A stretch of 64,000 nt of DNA from Longispora sp040681875 (lineage in GTDB: Bacteria > Actinomycetota > Actinomycetes > Mycobacteriales > Micromonosporaceae), in the NCBI RefSeq assembly GCF_040681875.1, contig NZ_JBFAZP010000007.1:434001-498000 (forward strand), written 5' to 3'. A program made the translations under genes and the position numbers. Positions 42,179 through 54,398 of the stretch are shown one piece after another; positions within the stretch are counted from its first letter, which is position 1; each line of letters starts with the position of its first letter. The notes beneath the pieces were generated by a model. That model worked only from the letters and a program-made list of their open reading frames with translations. It was not told the origin of the DNA and ran no database searches.

Positions 42179-42352
42179 GCCACGGACCGCCCCCACCCCC
42201 GACGCCGTCCAACACCACCCAGGCCCGAGGCGACCACGCGACAGGGAGAGCCGACCGCCGCCGGGGCCCGGGACGCCAGTACCCGTCGAGGGGTAGATCT
42301 CCAGGGGCGAACCTCGACGACGGCCCACCGCAGGGAAGGTAGGGTCGGCCGG

Positions 42353-43405
42353 GTGATCACTCTTCGACCGCTCCGCGACAGTGACGCCGAGGACCTCGCC
42401 GCCGCGTGCAACGACCCGCTGATCCAGCGGTTCGTGCCCAGCCTCCCCGCGCCGTACTCGCTGGAACACGCCCTCTGGTGGATCCGGGACGGCGCGCCGA
42501 CCGTGGCCGCCCGGGGTGGCCAGATCTGGGCCATCGTCGACCCGGCCGACGACCGGCTGCTCGGCAGCGTCGCCACCCAGCCCGGGACCCTGGGCTACTG
42601 GGTGGCCCCGTGGGCCCGGGGCCGAGGCGTCGCCACCGAGGCGACCCGGCAGGGCACGGCCTGGGCGTTCGCGCACGGCTACGAGCGGCTCGAACTGACC
42701 ACCCATCCCGAGAACGTGATCAGCCAGCGGGTCGCCCTGGCCGCCGGGTTCCGGAGCGAGGGGCTGCGGCGCGCCGCCGAGCAGAGCCGGGGCGGCGGCC
42801 GCCACGACATGCTGGTCTGGTCGCGGCTGCCCTCGGACCCGCCGGGCCCGACCCGCCGGCTGTTCCCGGACCTGCCGGGCGGCGAACTGACCGACGGCGT
42901 GGTCGCGGTCCGCCCGATCGGGCCGGCGGACACGGACGAGATGTTCGCGCTGCGCAACCTGCCCGAGGTCGTGAAGAGCAACGTGCCGCCGGTGGAGATG
43001 AGCCGCGCGGAGGTCGAGGAGCGCTGCCGGCTCGCCCCGGGCGGCTGGCTGACGGGCGTCAGCGTGGACCTGGGCATCTGGGAGGCGGCGAGCGGCGCGT
43101 TCGTCGGCGAGATCGGGCTCTACTACCACGAGCCCCCGACCGGACAGGCCATGATCGGGTACTCGGCGCTACCCGCCTTCCGGGGCAAGGGGTACACGAC
43201 CCGGGCCGCGAACCTGGTCGCCGAGTGGGCGTTCGCGCAGGTGGGCGTCATGCGCCTGATCGCGGGCACGGCCCCGGAGAACATCGGTTCCCAGCGGGTG
43301 CTCCAGAAGGCCGGCTTCGTCCAGGAGGGCTACACCCGCTCCCGGCTACCCGGCCCGAACGGCACCCGGATCGACGACATCCTCTGGGCCCGGCTACCCG
43401 GCTAG
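42353..43405 (+). CDS. Tandem-domain GNAT acetyltransferase (copy 1)
   Basis: The 350-residue protein is two GNAT domains in one chain, each RimJ/RimL-like. Domain 1 (about 1-165) has APWARGRGVATEATRQG, domain 2 (about 185-350) has YSALPAFRGKGYTTRAAN; both keep the acetyl-CoA motif (RGxG). Both have ISQRVALAAGF or GSQRVLQKAGF helices. Substrate unknown: ribosomal N-termini, antibiotics or small molecules are all possible. A second double-GNAT gene faces it 50 bases downstream. Start is GTG 42353. Confidence 0.87.
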   Translation: MITLRPLRDSDAEDLAAACNDPLIQRFVPSLPAPYSLEHALWWIRDGAPTVAARGGQIWAIVDPADDRLLGSVATQPGTLGYWVAPWARGRGVATEATRQGTAWAFAHGYERLELTTHPENVISQRVALAAGFRSEGLRRAAEQSRGGGRHDMLVWSRLPSDPPGPTRRLFPDLPGGELTDGVVAVRPIGPADTDEMFALRNLPEVVKSNVPPVEMSRAEVEERCRLAPGGWLTGVSVDLGIWEAASGAFVGEIGLYYHEPPTGQAMIGYSALPAFRGKGYTTRAANLVAEWAFAQVGVMRLIAGTAPENIGSQRVLQKAGFVQEGYTRSRLPGPNGTRIDDILWARLPG

Positions 43406-43412
43406 GCGGAGC

Positions 43413-43442
43413 GCCCGCCGCCGGGTGGTCCGGGCGGCGGGC
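43413..43442. terminator. Hairpin between convergent GNAT genes
   Basis: GCCCGCCGCC (43413-43422) pairs with GGCGGCGGGC (43433-43442). It lies between the stops of the two convergent genes and could serve both. Confidence 0.7.
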
Positions 43443-43455
43443 ACCTCGTACCCGT

Positions 43456-44556
43456 CTAGTGGGGGTCGGTGGCGAGTTTCGCGCCGATCCAGGAGTCGAC
43501 CGGCTCGCCCCGGTGCCGGAGCCGCCCGCGCTGGGTGCCCTCGACCACGAACCCGGCCTTCTCGGCGACCCGCCGCGACCCGTCGTTGCCGACGAAGGCG
43601 TTCCACTCGATCCGGACGAGGCCCAACTCCTCGAAGCCCCAGCGGGAGACGGCCCGCAGGGCGGCGGTGCAGTGCCCCTGGCCGCGGGCCCACGGGGCGG
43701 TCATGAAGCCCACCTCGCCGAGGGTCGGGTCCGCCGCCGAGATCCGCAGGTCCATGTTGCCGGCCCACCGGTCGTCCGGGCCGCACACCGCGAAGATCGC
43801 CGCGGTGCCGCGCTGCCACTGGCGGGCGGTGAAGCCGACGAAGCTCTCGGCCATCTCCCGGGTGTAGCCCAGCGGCATGGACGTCCACCGCAGGATCTCG
43901 GGGTCCACGCACGCGACCAGCATGTCGTCGGCGTCGCGGAGCTCGGGGGCCCGGAGCGTCACGGGACCCTCGACGAGTACCGGCGGCGGGGAGCTGAACA
44001 CCCGGGTACGCCGGCCGTCGACCGTCGGGAAGCCGTGCTCCTCCATCCGGGCCAGGTCGGCCGGCAGCAGCGCGCCGACCATGCCGTCGACCGGCTCCCC
44101 GTCCCGTTCGATCAGGGCCTCGCGCTGCACGCCCTCCATCACGAAGCCGGCGCGCTCGGCGACCAGCTGCGACGGCAGGTTCCCGATCCTGGCCCGCCAG
44201 AGCAGCCGCTGCACGCGCAGGGTGTCGAACGCCCAGCGGCAGACGAGCTTGAGGGCCTCGGTGGTCACGCCCCGGCCCCGGCCGCCCGGGGCGACCCAGT
44301 AGCCGATCTCGGCGACCCGGGCCTCGACGTCGTGGTCCACCACGCCGATGGAGCCCAGCAGCAGGCCGTCGTGGTCGAAGATCCCGAACTGCCCAGAAGC
44401 CGCGCCGGTGACGAAGCCGACGGCGTGCTCCCTGAGGTACGGGACGGGCACCCTGGTCCACCGCTGGATCGCCGGATCCTGGCAGGCGTCGAACACCTGG
44501 TCGGCGTCGGAGCCGCGCCACGCGCGGAGTACAAAAGAATCGGTCTTGATTTCCAC
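43456..44556 (-). CDS. Tandem-domain GNAT acetyltransferase (copy 2)
   Basis: Another protein of two GNAT domains, about 366 residues. Domain 1 has GYWVAPGGRGRGVTTEAL and domain 2 has FMTAPWARGQGHCTAAL, each with the acetyl-CoA motif. The pattern and gene orientation, tail to tail with the plus-strand copy, suggest an inverted duplication of an ancient double GNAT. Substrate unknown. The start is uncertain: GTG 44556 gives the compact family start (VEIKTDSFVLRAW); GTG 44628 is also open, but neither has a good ribosome site. It is divergent from secA. Confidence 0.83.
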   Translation of the reverse strand: MEIKTDSFVLRAWRGSDADQVFDACQDPAIQRWTRVPVPYLREHAVGFVTGAASGQFGIFDHDGLLLGSIGVVDHDVEARVAEIGYWVAPGGRGRGVTTEALKLVCRWAFDTLRVQRLLWRARIGNLPSQLVAERAGFVMEGVQREALIERDGEPVDGMVGALLPADLARMEEHGFPTVDGRRTRVFSSPPPVLVEGPVTLRAPELRDADDMLVACVDPEILRWTSMPLGYTREMAESFVGFTARQWQRGTAAIFAVCGPDDRWAGNMDLRISAADPTLGEVGFMTAPWARGQGHCTAALRAVSRWGFEELGLVRIEWNAFVGNDGSRRVAEKAGFVVEGTQRGRLRHRGEPVDSWIGAKLATDPH

Positions 44557-44684
44557 CACCAGATCATGCGTGCTGACATCAGCTGTGAGCGAACAGGATT
44601 TTTCGGAACACCAGGGTGGGGTCGTCACTGGGGGGATTGCCGCCTACGATGGTCAAGCGAATACCTCCCAGGGAGTGCTGACCC

Positions 44685-47534
<2,850 letters not shown>

Positions 47535-47545
47535 CCTGTGACGTC

Positions 47546-47576
47546 CGGCCCCCGACACCACTGGTGTCGGGGGCCG
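47546..47576 (+). terminator. Hairpin terminator of secA
   Basis: A perfect 15-bp inverted repeat (CGGCCCCCGACACCA at 47546-47560, right arm 47562-47576) is followed by TTCGCTGT. It starts 12 bases after the secA stop. Confidence 0.88.
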
Positions 47577-47617
47577 TTCGCTGTCCGGGGCGCGTTCGAC
47601 CCGGGGCGGGGCCGCCG

Positions 47618-48079
47618 TCAGGGCGGCGGATTGGCGGCAGGCCATCCGCCTGCGGGGATCGGGCCGATGCGGAGCCGGGCCATCAGTGTCTCGATGTCGG
47701 TGGCCACTTCGGTCCAACCGACCTCTCGAAGGTAGAGGACTCGCGGGGCCGTGGTGGCGCGGCGGTAGTCCAGGGCGAAGGGTTGGTCTGGGCCAAGACC
47801 GCCGATCACCAGGCACTGGTGGAGGTCGATGTCATATGGCGGCTTGCCCACGAAGAACTCGTAGTAGTCGGGGGTTGTGTCGCGGATGCTGAGCGTTTCC
47901 CGTTCGATGTCGGCGGGGCCGTAGAAGTACGGCAGCGCGGCTTCGTCCGCGAAGACAGCCTCGAGGACATCCCGGTCGGCGGGGGCTCTCCACTCGTCTG
48001 CCGCTATCGCCGCTCCCAGGGCTGGGGGAAGTCGCAGTCCGAGGACGAGTTCCGGCGGGTGCTGCCCGGTGTTGGTCAC
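47618..48079 (-). CDS. SMI1/KNR4-like domain protein
   Basis: A protein of about 153 residues. The pattern LPPALGAAIAADEWR near the N-terminus, the Asp/Glu-rich middle (PYFYGPADIERETLSIRDTTPDYYEFFVGKPPYDIDLHQCL) and an aromatic C-terminal half look like the SMI1/KNR4 superfamily, used in bacteria as immunity proteins or as general binding domains. No toxin gene is next to it, so I do not claim immunity function. GTG 48079 is preferred: GTG 48130 would start inside the terminator hairpin of the upstream gene. Confidence 0.55.
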   Translation of the reverse strand: MTNTGQHPPELVLGLRLPPALGAAIAADEWRAPADRDVLEAVFADEAALPYFYGPADIERETLSIRDTTPDYYEFFVGKPPYDIDLHQCLVIGGLGPDQPFALDYRRATTAPRVLYLREVGWTEVATDIETLMARLRIGPIPAGGWPAANPPP

Positions 48080-48099
48080 CGGACGATCATCCCGGGCCG

Positions 48100-48141
48100 G
48101 GCTCTGACGCGTGGCGGACGAGCGGGCCACGCGTCAGAGCC
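48100..48141 (-). terminator. Perfect 16-bp hairpin terminator of the Rv3235-like gene
   Basis: GGCTCTGACGCGTGGC (48100-48115) and its exact reverse complement (48126-48141) flank a 10-base loop. It lies 17 bases beyond the stop at 48158 on the minus strand. Confidence 0.8.
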
Positions 48142-48157
48142 TGTGGGAGTACCCGTC

Positions 48158-49039
48158 TCAGTGGGTGTCGGGTTTCGCCGGGCCGCCGGGGCGCAGCGAC
48201 TGGAGGTGGGTGCACAGCCAGGTGTCCGCCGGCCGTTCCAGCCGCAGGGTCATCGCCCAGATCCGGCTCGACCGGTGCAGCATCACCACCGCCTCGATCA
48301 CCGACGGGGCGGGGGAGGACACCCGCAGCGACGAGACCCGGGCCGTCCCCGCCGTGCCCCGTTGCTGGTCGATGTCGAGGACCAGTTGCCGGTGCGCGTC
48401 GGGGGAACAGACGGCCCGCAGCGCCTGGGCGGGGCGGTGGCCGGTGAGTGCCTCCAGGTAGAGGCGGAGGAAGGCGCCGGCGGCGCGGGTGGCCCAGCCG
48501 TCGGGGCCCCGGACGGCGGTGCGGCCCGGGCGGGTGCCGGCGGGGCCGGAGGGGCGGGTGCCGGCGCGGCCGGCGGTGGGGGTCCGGGTGTCCTGGTCCG
48601 GGTGGGGGTCCACGGCACGCCGGCCGACCACGCGCTTGGCGGGCGCGGATCTCCCCTGCGCGGCCGGCGCCCCTGCGCCCCCGGAGCGGGCGGAACCTCC
48701 CGCCGGTGCGGGCGGTTCGGAACCGGTGTCCTCAGGCAGCTCGCCCCGGTCGCCGGCCGCTCCGCCAGCCCGGGTCGGGTCCCGCGGCGGAGGAGCAGCT
48801 CCCCGAGGTGCCTCCGAGCGCAGGGCTCCCCGGGTGTGCCCGGGTCCCCCGTGGTCCGCGCCGCCCAGGTGCCCGGGTCGCGCCAATTCCGTGCCGCGCG
48901 CCGCCGCCAACCGCCGGACCTCCACCCGCGCGATCCCCGGCTCCGCCAGGCACAGGCCCCCGCAGCACACCCCCGCGCAGCACGACTCCTGCTCATACGG
49001 GGGCTCGGACGGGGGAACGGGCCCGATCATGACGTGCAT
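48158..49039 (-). CDS. Rv3235-like protein with N-terminal Cys cluster
   Basis: A 293-residue protein in three parts: an N-terminal Cys cluster (SCCAGVCCGGLCLAEPG, five Cys) followed by IARVEVRRLAA; a long Pro/Ala/Gly/Arg low-complexity middle (about 50-180); and a folded C-terminal domain (AAGAFLRLYLEALTGHRPAQALR, VIEAVVMLHRSSRIWAMTLRLER) that matches the Rv3235 family. This family lies near secA in many actinomycetes and has no assigned function. ATG 49039 is taken; ATG 49030 is in frame too. Confidence 0.78.
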   Translation of the reverse strand: MHVMIGPVPPSEPPYEQESCCAGVCCGGLCLAEPGIARVEVRRLAAARGTELARPGHLGGADHGGPGHTRGALRSEAPRGAAPPPRDPTRAGGAAGDRGELPEDTGSEPPAPAGGSARSGGAGAPAAQGRSAPAKRVVGRRAVDPHPDQDTRTPTAGRAGTRPSGPAGTRPGRTAVRGPDGWATRAAGAFLRLYLEALTGHRPAQALRAVCSPDAHRQLVLDIDQQRGTAGTARVSSLRVSSPAPSVIEAVVMLHRSSRIWAMTLRLERPADTWLCTHLQSLRPGGPAKPDTH

Positions 49040-49124
49040 ACAGCCTCCCGAAGCCTACGTTTACCCCCGTTTGCGTCTGGGACGTTCTACTGAGCTCCGA
49101 CAGCCACGCGCCAGACTGAATCGC

Positions 49125-49355
49125 CTATCCGACACTATCGTCGGCGATGAGGGGATTCTCGCGGATCCAGACGGCCGTCTCGGCGTACATCCGCTCGATG
49201 TAGCTCTCGACCTCGGTGCGCTCGACCCGCCACTGGCCCCGCCCCCCGATCTTGATCCCGCGCAGCTCACCGCTGCGGACCAGGTGGTAGACCTGGGAGG
49301 TCGAGACGTTCAGCAGGTCGGCGACGTCCGCCAACTGCAGGAACCGTGGCTCCAT
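49125..49355 (-). CDS. Helix-turn-helix DNA-binding protein, BldC/excisionase type
   Basis: A 76-residue MerR-like small HTH. The core LQLADVADLLNVSTSQVYHLVRSGELRGIKIGGRGQWRVERTEVESYIERMY has the recognition helix and wing typical of excisionase-fold regulators such as BldC. In actinomycetes BldC controls development, but many paralogues exist, so the identity with BldC is unproven. ATG 49355. The gene lies upstream of the Rv3235-like gene on the same strand, with a gap of 85 bases. Confidence 0.85.
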   Translation of the reverse strand: MEPRFLQLADVADLLNVSTSQVYHLVRSGELRGIKIGGRGQWRVERTEVESYIERMYAETAVWIRENPLIADDSVG

Positions 49356-49423
49356 GGGGTGCGCCTCCGGGGCGAGGGGTACGGTTTCCTTAGTTTGCCA
49401 CCGATGGCGTTGAGGAGCAGCAC

Positions 49424-49921
49424 ATGCGGGTCTACCTGCCGGGCACTCTTCCCCTGCTCGCCGCCCTGCGCGCCGACGGTCAGCTGGGCCCCGGCCCGCT
49501 CTCCGCGCACGCGGTGACCCCGGGCCTGCGGGAGTGGTATGTGGAGGGCGACGAGGAGGAGCTGGAGTTCGTGGCGTTCACCGCCGCGGCCCAGGCGGCC
49601 CTCCAACTGCTCCGGTTCGATCCGGCGGCCCCGCGCCGCCGGGTGGTGATCGCCGCCGACGTGCCGGACGCGCAGGTGAAGCCGGAGCAGGAGCTCGGGT
49701 CGAGCCTGGTGGAGCTGAGTTCCCCGGTGGGCCTGAAGGCGGTCGTGTCGCTGCACGTGGACGACGCGGACGCCGCGCCGGACGTGACGGCGGCGGTGGA
49801 CGTGATCCTGGAGGCGCTGGCCGGCGACGAGGACGCCCAGTTCACGGTGGACGGCACCGAGGACCATGACCTGGCCTGGTTCGACGTCTCGGAGCTGGAC
49901 CAGCTCCTCGACGGCGCATAA
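49424..49921 (+). CDS. DUF6912-like protein, 165 aa
   Basis: An acidic cytoplasmic protein starting MRVYLPGTLPLLAALRADGQLG, with the regular Ala/Asp/Leu composition of a folded alpha-beta protein and an acidic end (WFDVSELDQLLDGA). I associate it with the DUF6912 proteins divergent from the HTH gene near secA in actinomycetes; this is from memory and unverified. GGAG-type ribosome site (GAGGAGCAGC) precedes the ATG. It is divergent from the HTH gene with 68 bases between them, so they share a promoter region. Confidence 0.72.
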   Translation: MRVYLPGTLPLLAALRADGQLGPGPLSAHAVTPGLREWYVEGDEEELEFVAFTAAAQAALQLLRFDPAAPRRRVVIAADVPDAQVKPEQELGSSLVELSSPVGLKAVVSLHVDDADAAPDVTAAVDVILEALAGDEDAQFTVDGTEDHDLAWFDVSELDQLLDGA

Positions 49922-49930
49922 CCCACAACT

Positions 49931-49958
49931 TCGACGGGTACGAGGGACCCGCGCGCCC
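49931..49958 (+). repeat. Dispersed intergenic element, copy C
   Basis: TCGACGGGTACGAGG followed by GACCCGCGCGCCCC, ten bases after the stop of the DUF6912-like gene. Shares both blocks with copies at 268-296 and 33208-33233. Confidence 0.5.
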
Positions 49959-50116
49959 CGACGCTCACCGGCGCCGCGGTCCGCCGCGCCCGACCGGGCT
50001 GCCCGCTTGCGGAGTCCTCGACCCGGTGCCGGGCCGGCGACGTTTCCGTGCCCCGCGTCGGGCGCGCCGCACGACGGGCTCGACGGCGGGGCGCATCCCC
50101 CGGTGGACAGGTCGGC

Positions 50117-51154
50117 TCAGGACTTGCTGGCCTCCTCGCGGCTCTCCGGAGCGGCGGCTGGAGCGGCGGCCGGAACAGTGGCCGGAGCAGCGGCCGGCAG
50201 CGGGGTGCCGAACACCGACACGGGTTCGGGCTGGTCCGCGTCGGCGGGGAACGCCACGGCCTCGGGCTTCGGTGCCGGGGGCACCTCGGCGCCGGCCGGC
50301 CGCATCGTGCGCCCGATCAGGATCGTGGCCGTGATCGCCCCGGCGAACAGCAGAGCGATCCCCGAGTTGACCCGGGGCCCGATCTTCGTGGACAGCAGCT
50401 CCTCGGCGATCACGGACAGGTCCGCGAGCGGGGCGACGAGCCGGGGGGCGGTCAGCCAGGCGAAGCCCTCGGACAGGAGGGCCAGGAACCCTGCGACGCC
50501 GCCGGCGGCCAGGTAGGCGGCCCAGTGCAGGGCGGGGCCGCGCACCAGGTACCGGAAGGCGACCACCCCGGCCACGATGCCCGCGAGGACGCCGAACGCG
50601 AGGAGCATCCGGTTCTCGGCCGCGTTGACCGTGTCGATGGTCTTGCCGGCGCCGAACAGGGGCGCGATCTTCGGGCCGAAGATGTTCAGGATCACCTTGG
50701 CGAGGAACGCGGCGTACGTGCCCGCGATGCCGGCCGCGATCAGCCGGACGGGGCGGATCGCGGCGAACAGGCCGCCGACCAGCGCCGCGGCCGCCAGGCA
50801 GACCGCGATCACGGCGGAGCTGCGGGTGTCGCGGATCATGGCGAGGGCGAGCGCGCCGGACAGTACCCCGAAGAGGAGTCCCGCTCCGGCACTGACCGCG
50901 AGGCGCTTCGGGCCCGTGGTGGCGAACCGGAGCGTGGCCACGGCGCACAGGCCCGCCGCCGCCCCGGCCGCGAGGACCACCGCGACCAGCTGGAACAGGT
51001 TCTGGGCGGCGCTGATCAGGCCGGAGTCCATGCCGCCGCTCTCGGCGAGGGAGGCACGAAGCGCCCAGAGGAGGGCGAACAGCCAGGCGAGGCCGATTCC
51101 GAGCAGGATCGCGGCGTTGCCGGGCTTGAGTGGGGCGGGAGGAGAGTCGGTCAT
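50117..51154 (-). CDS. Multi-span membrane protein, unknown function
   Basis: A 345-residue protein with about seven to eight hydrophobic spans (for example AILLGIGLAWLFALLWAL, LFQLVAVVLAAGAAAGLCAVATL, AGIAGTYAAFLAKVILNIF) and a long Ala/Pro/Glu C-terminal tail in the cytoplasm or outside. No transporter or enzyme motif was recognised. I took ATG 51154 (MTDSPPAPLKPG); GTG 51190 is also open. It stands alone, divergent from pruA. Confidence 0.7.
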   Translation of the reverse strand: MTDSPPAPLKPGNAAILLGIGLAWLFALLWALRASLAESGGMDSGLISAAQNLFQLVAVVLAAGAAAGLCAVATLRFATTGPKRLAVSAGAGLLFGVLSGALALAMIRDTRSSAVIAVCLAAAALVGGLFAAIRPVRLIAAGIAGTYAAFLAKVILNIFGPKIAPLFGAGKTIDTVNAAENRMLLAFGVLAGIVAGVVAFRYLVRGPALHWAAYLAAGGVAGFLALLSEGFAWLTAPRLVAPLADLSVIAEELLSTKIGPRVNSGIALLFAGAITATILIGRTMRPAGAEVPPAPKPEAVAFPADADQPEPVSVFGTPLPAAAPATVPAAAPAAAPESREEASKS

Positions 51155-51325
51155 CAGGGGCTCACTCCATCGACGCGGGGGTGACAGCATCCGAGGGTAC
51201 GTGGCGGGCGAGAGGACTTGCCCTACCGGGCAAACGAGTGTGGTGTCCGTCAGGTGACGATGACCAGCCGAGACGTGGGATGATTGGCTCCGCCCGCCAG
51301 CGAAGTCGAGCTATCAGGAGTAGCG

Positions 51326-52951
<1,626 letters not shown>

Positions 52952-52967
52952 TCCTCCGGGCATGACG

Positions 52968-53002
52968 CGGCCGGGTTCCCCACGGGGAGCCCGGCCGTTT
53001 CC
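52968..53002 (+). terminator. Rho-independent terminator of pruA
   Basis: CGGCCGGGTTCCCC (52968-52981) pairs with GGGGAGCCCGGCCG (52984-52997) with one wobble and is followed by TTTCCC. Confidence 0.8.
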
Positions 53003-53108
53003 CTGCCCTGACCTGGGGACGCGTGCGGTTCCGGGGCGGCGGGTCTTGCGGGGATCCGGGCGCGTGTCGAGACTGTGGGGGACAGTCACACGGGGAAAGG
53101 ACACTGTC

Positions 53109-53375
53109 ATGCGTAGATCTCTGTTGGTGGTCGCGGCCGTCTTCGTCGCCGGGGTGTTCGGGACGGCGGGCCCAGCGTCCGCCGATCCCGGCACGTCCGG
53201 CACGGACAACACCGCGACCCACGGGTCGGTGGTCGGCACGGACAACACCGCGACCCATGGTTCCTTCGCCGGCCCGGCCGGCACGTCAGGCCTCGACAAC
53301 ATCGCGACCCAGGGCTCCTTCGCGGGCCCGGCCGGCACGTCCGGCCAGGACAACGTCGCGACCGAGGGGTCGTAG
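53109..53375 (+). CDS. Small secreted repeat protein, 88 aa
   Basis: A short exported protein. The first 25 residues are a classic Sec signal peptide (MRRSLLVVAAVFVAGVFGTA, ending PASA before DPG). The 63-residue mature part is built from four copies of a DNxATxGS motif (DNTATHGS twice, DNIATQGS, DNVATEGS), with linkers of GPAGTSG and similar. It has no Cys. No family recognised. GGAAAGGA stands in front of the ATG, which supports the gene. It has its own hairpin downstream and lies upstream of two related membrane proteins. Confidence 0.78.
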   Translation: MRRSLLVVAAVFVAGVFGTAGPASADPGTSGTDNTATHGSVVGTDNTATHGSFAGPAGTSGLDNIATQGSFAGPAGTSGQDNVATEGS

Positions 53376-53416
53376 GCCCGGGACGGACACGGCGACCGCG
53401 CGGTCGTAGCGGGAGC

Positions 53417-53455
53417 CCACGGGGCGGGTGCCGGTCGACGGCGTCCGCCCCGTGG
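53417..53455 (+). terminator. Hairpin after the small secreted protein
   Basis: CCACGGGGCGG (53417-53427) pairs with CCGCCCCGTGG (53445-53455). Loop of 17 bases that could form inner pairing; no T tract. Confidence 0.6.
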
Positions 53456-53603
53456 CGTGTCCGGGCCGGCGGGCGCGCCACGGACCGGCACCGCGCAGGC
53501 CGACCCTCGCCGGTTCCTGTCGCCATCCGCCAGGGGGTGGGCTCCGGGCCGGTCGATAGGGCACTGTGGATGGTCTACGGGCTGCCGACCGCTGGGGGCG
53601 GAC

Positions 53604-54308
53604 ATGGCGAGGTGGTTGGACTTCGACAACGTCTTCGTCCGCGCGGCCCTGTGGGTGCTCGTCGCGGCGGTGGGCGTCCTGTACGGCACGGTCCTGACGG
53701 TCACCGAGACCGGGAAGGTGCGGGCCTACGCCCGGGCCCCGGTCTGCGTGGGCACGTCCGACGACGGCTGCGTGCGGGAGTCCACGGCCCCCACCTGGGG
53801 CTGCGAGCGGCGCGGCGGCGGGGAGTACGCCGTGACCCACCACCTGCGGGTGGGGGAGCGCGCCCGGCCGGAGCTGGTCCGGGTGGACGACGCCGAGGTC
53901 TGCGGCGGGAAGGGCGAGGAGTTGGGGATCCGGTGGTTCCGGGGCGAGATCGTCGGCGTCCGGCGCGGGGCCGTGCGGTCGGTCACGGAGCACACCCCGG
54001 CGCCGCCGTACCTGTGGGGCATGCTCGGTCTGGTGTTCTGGACCGTGGTGTTCTGGAACGGCACCCGGAAGGGGCAGGGTCTCCTGGGGCGGGAGTGGGA
54101 CTCGTTCGCGTTCGGGTCGGTCTCCCTGTGTGCCGTGCTCGGCTCCGGGTATCTGCTGGTCACCTGGCTGCTGGACGGCGTGTGGGGCCTGGTGCGGCCC
54201 GAGCCCCGGCTGATCCTCGTCAGCGTCGCGCTGACCCCGGGCGCGGCGGTCGTCACGTGGCTGCGGGTGCCGCTGCCGCCGTGGTTGGGCGGGCTGCCCA
54301 GGGCCTGA
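53604..54308 (+). CDS. Membrane protein with Cys-rich ectodomain (paralogue 1)
   Basis: A 234-residue protein with one N-terminal span (AALWVLVAAVGVLYGTVLTV), a region of about 110 residues that should be outside the cell, and three C-terminal spans. The outer region has CX7CX10CERRG (CVGTSDDGC then WGCERRGG), a later Cys in AEVCGGK, and RWFRGEIVGV. The neighbour at 54399-55124 shares this pattern. Four Cys suggest two disulfides. Function unknown. ATG 53604 has a GGGGGCGG ribosome region. Confidence 0.75.
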   Translation: MARWLDFDNVFVRAALWVLVAAVGVLYGTVLTVTETGKVRAYARAPVCVGTSDDGCVRESTAPTWGCERRGGGEYAVTHHLRVGERARPELVRVDDAEVCGGKGEELGIRWFRGEIVGVRRGAVRSVTEHTPAPPYLWGMLGLVFWTVVFWNGTRKGQGLLGREWDSFAFGSVSLCAVLGSGYLLVTWLLDGVWGLVRPEPRLILVSVALTPGAAVVTWLRVPLPPWLGGLPRA

Positions 54309-54398
54309 CGCGAGTCGCCGGCGTGCCTCCCGGTGGAGAAATCGTCCCCTCCGGTCCATAGTGGATAGTCGGCGGGTTCCGGCGTGGGGGGGATGACG

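Noticed and set aside
47618..48079. SMI1-like protein as an immunity gene of a toxin system
   Set aside because: No polymorphic toxin or secretion gene stands next to it. The family also has many non-immunity members.
49125..49355. Excisionase and therefore a prophage or integrated element
   Set aside because: The HTH fold is excisionase-like, but no integrase, att repeats or phage genes are nearby, and this gene's place near secA fits a chromosomal BldC-type regulator.
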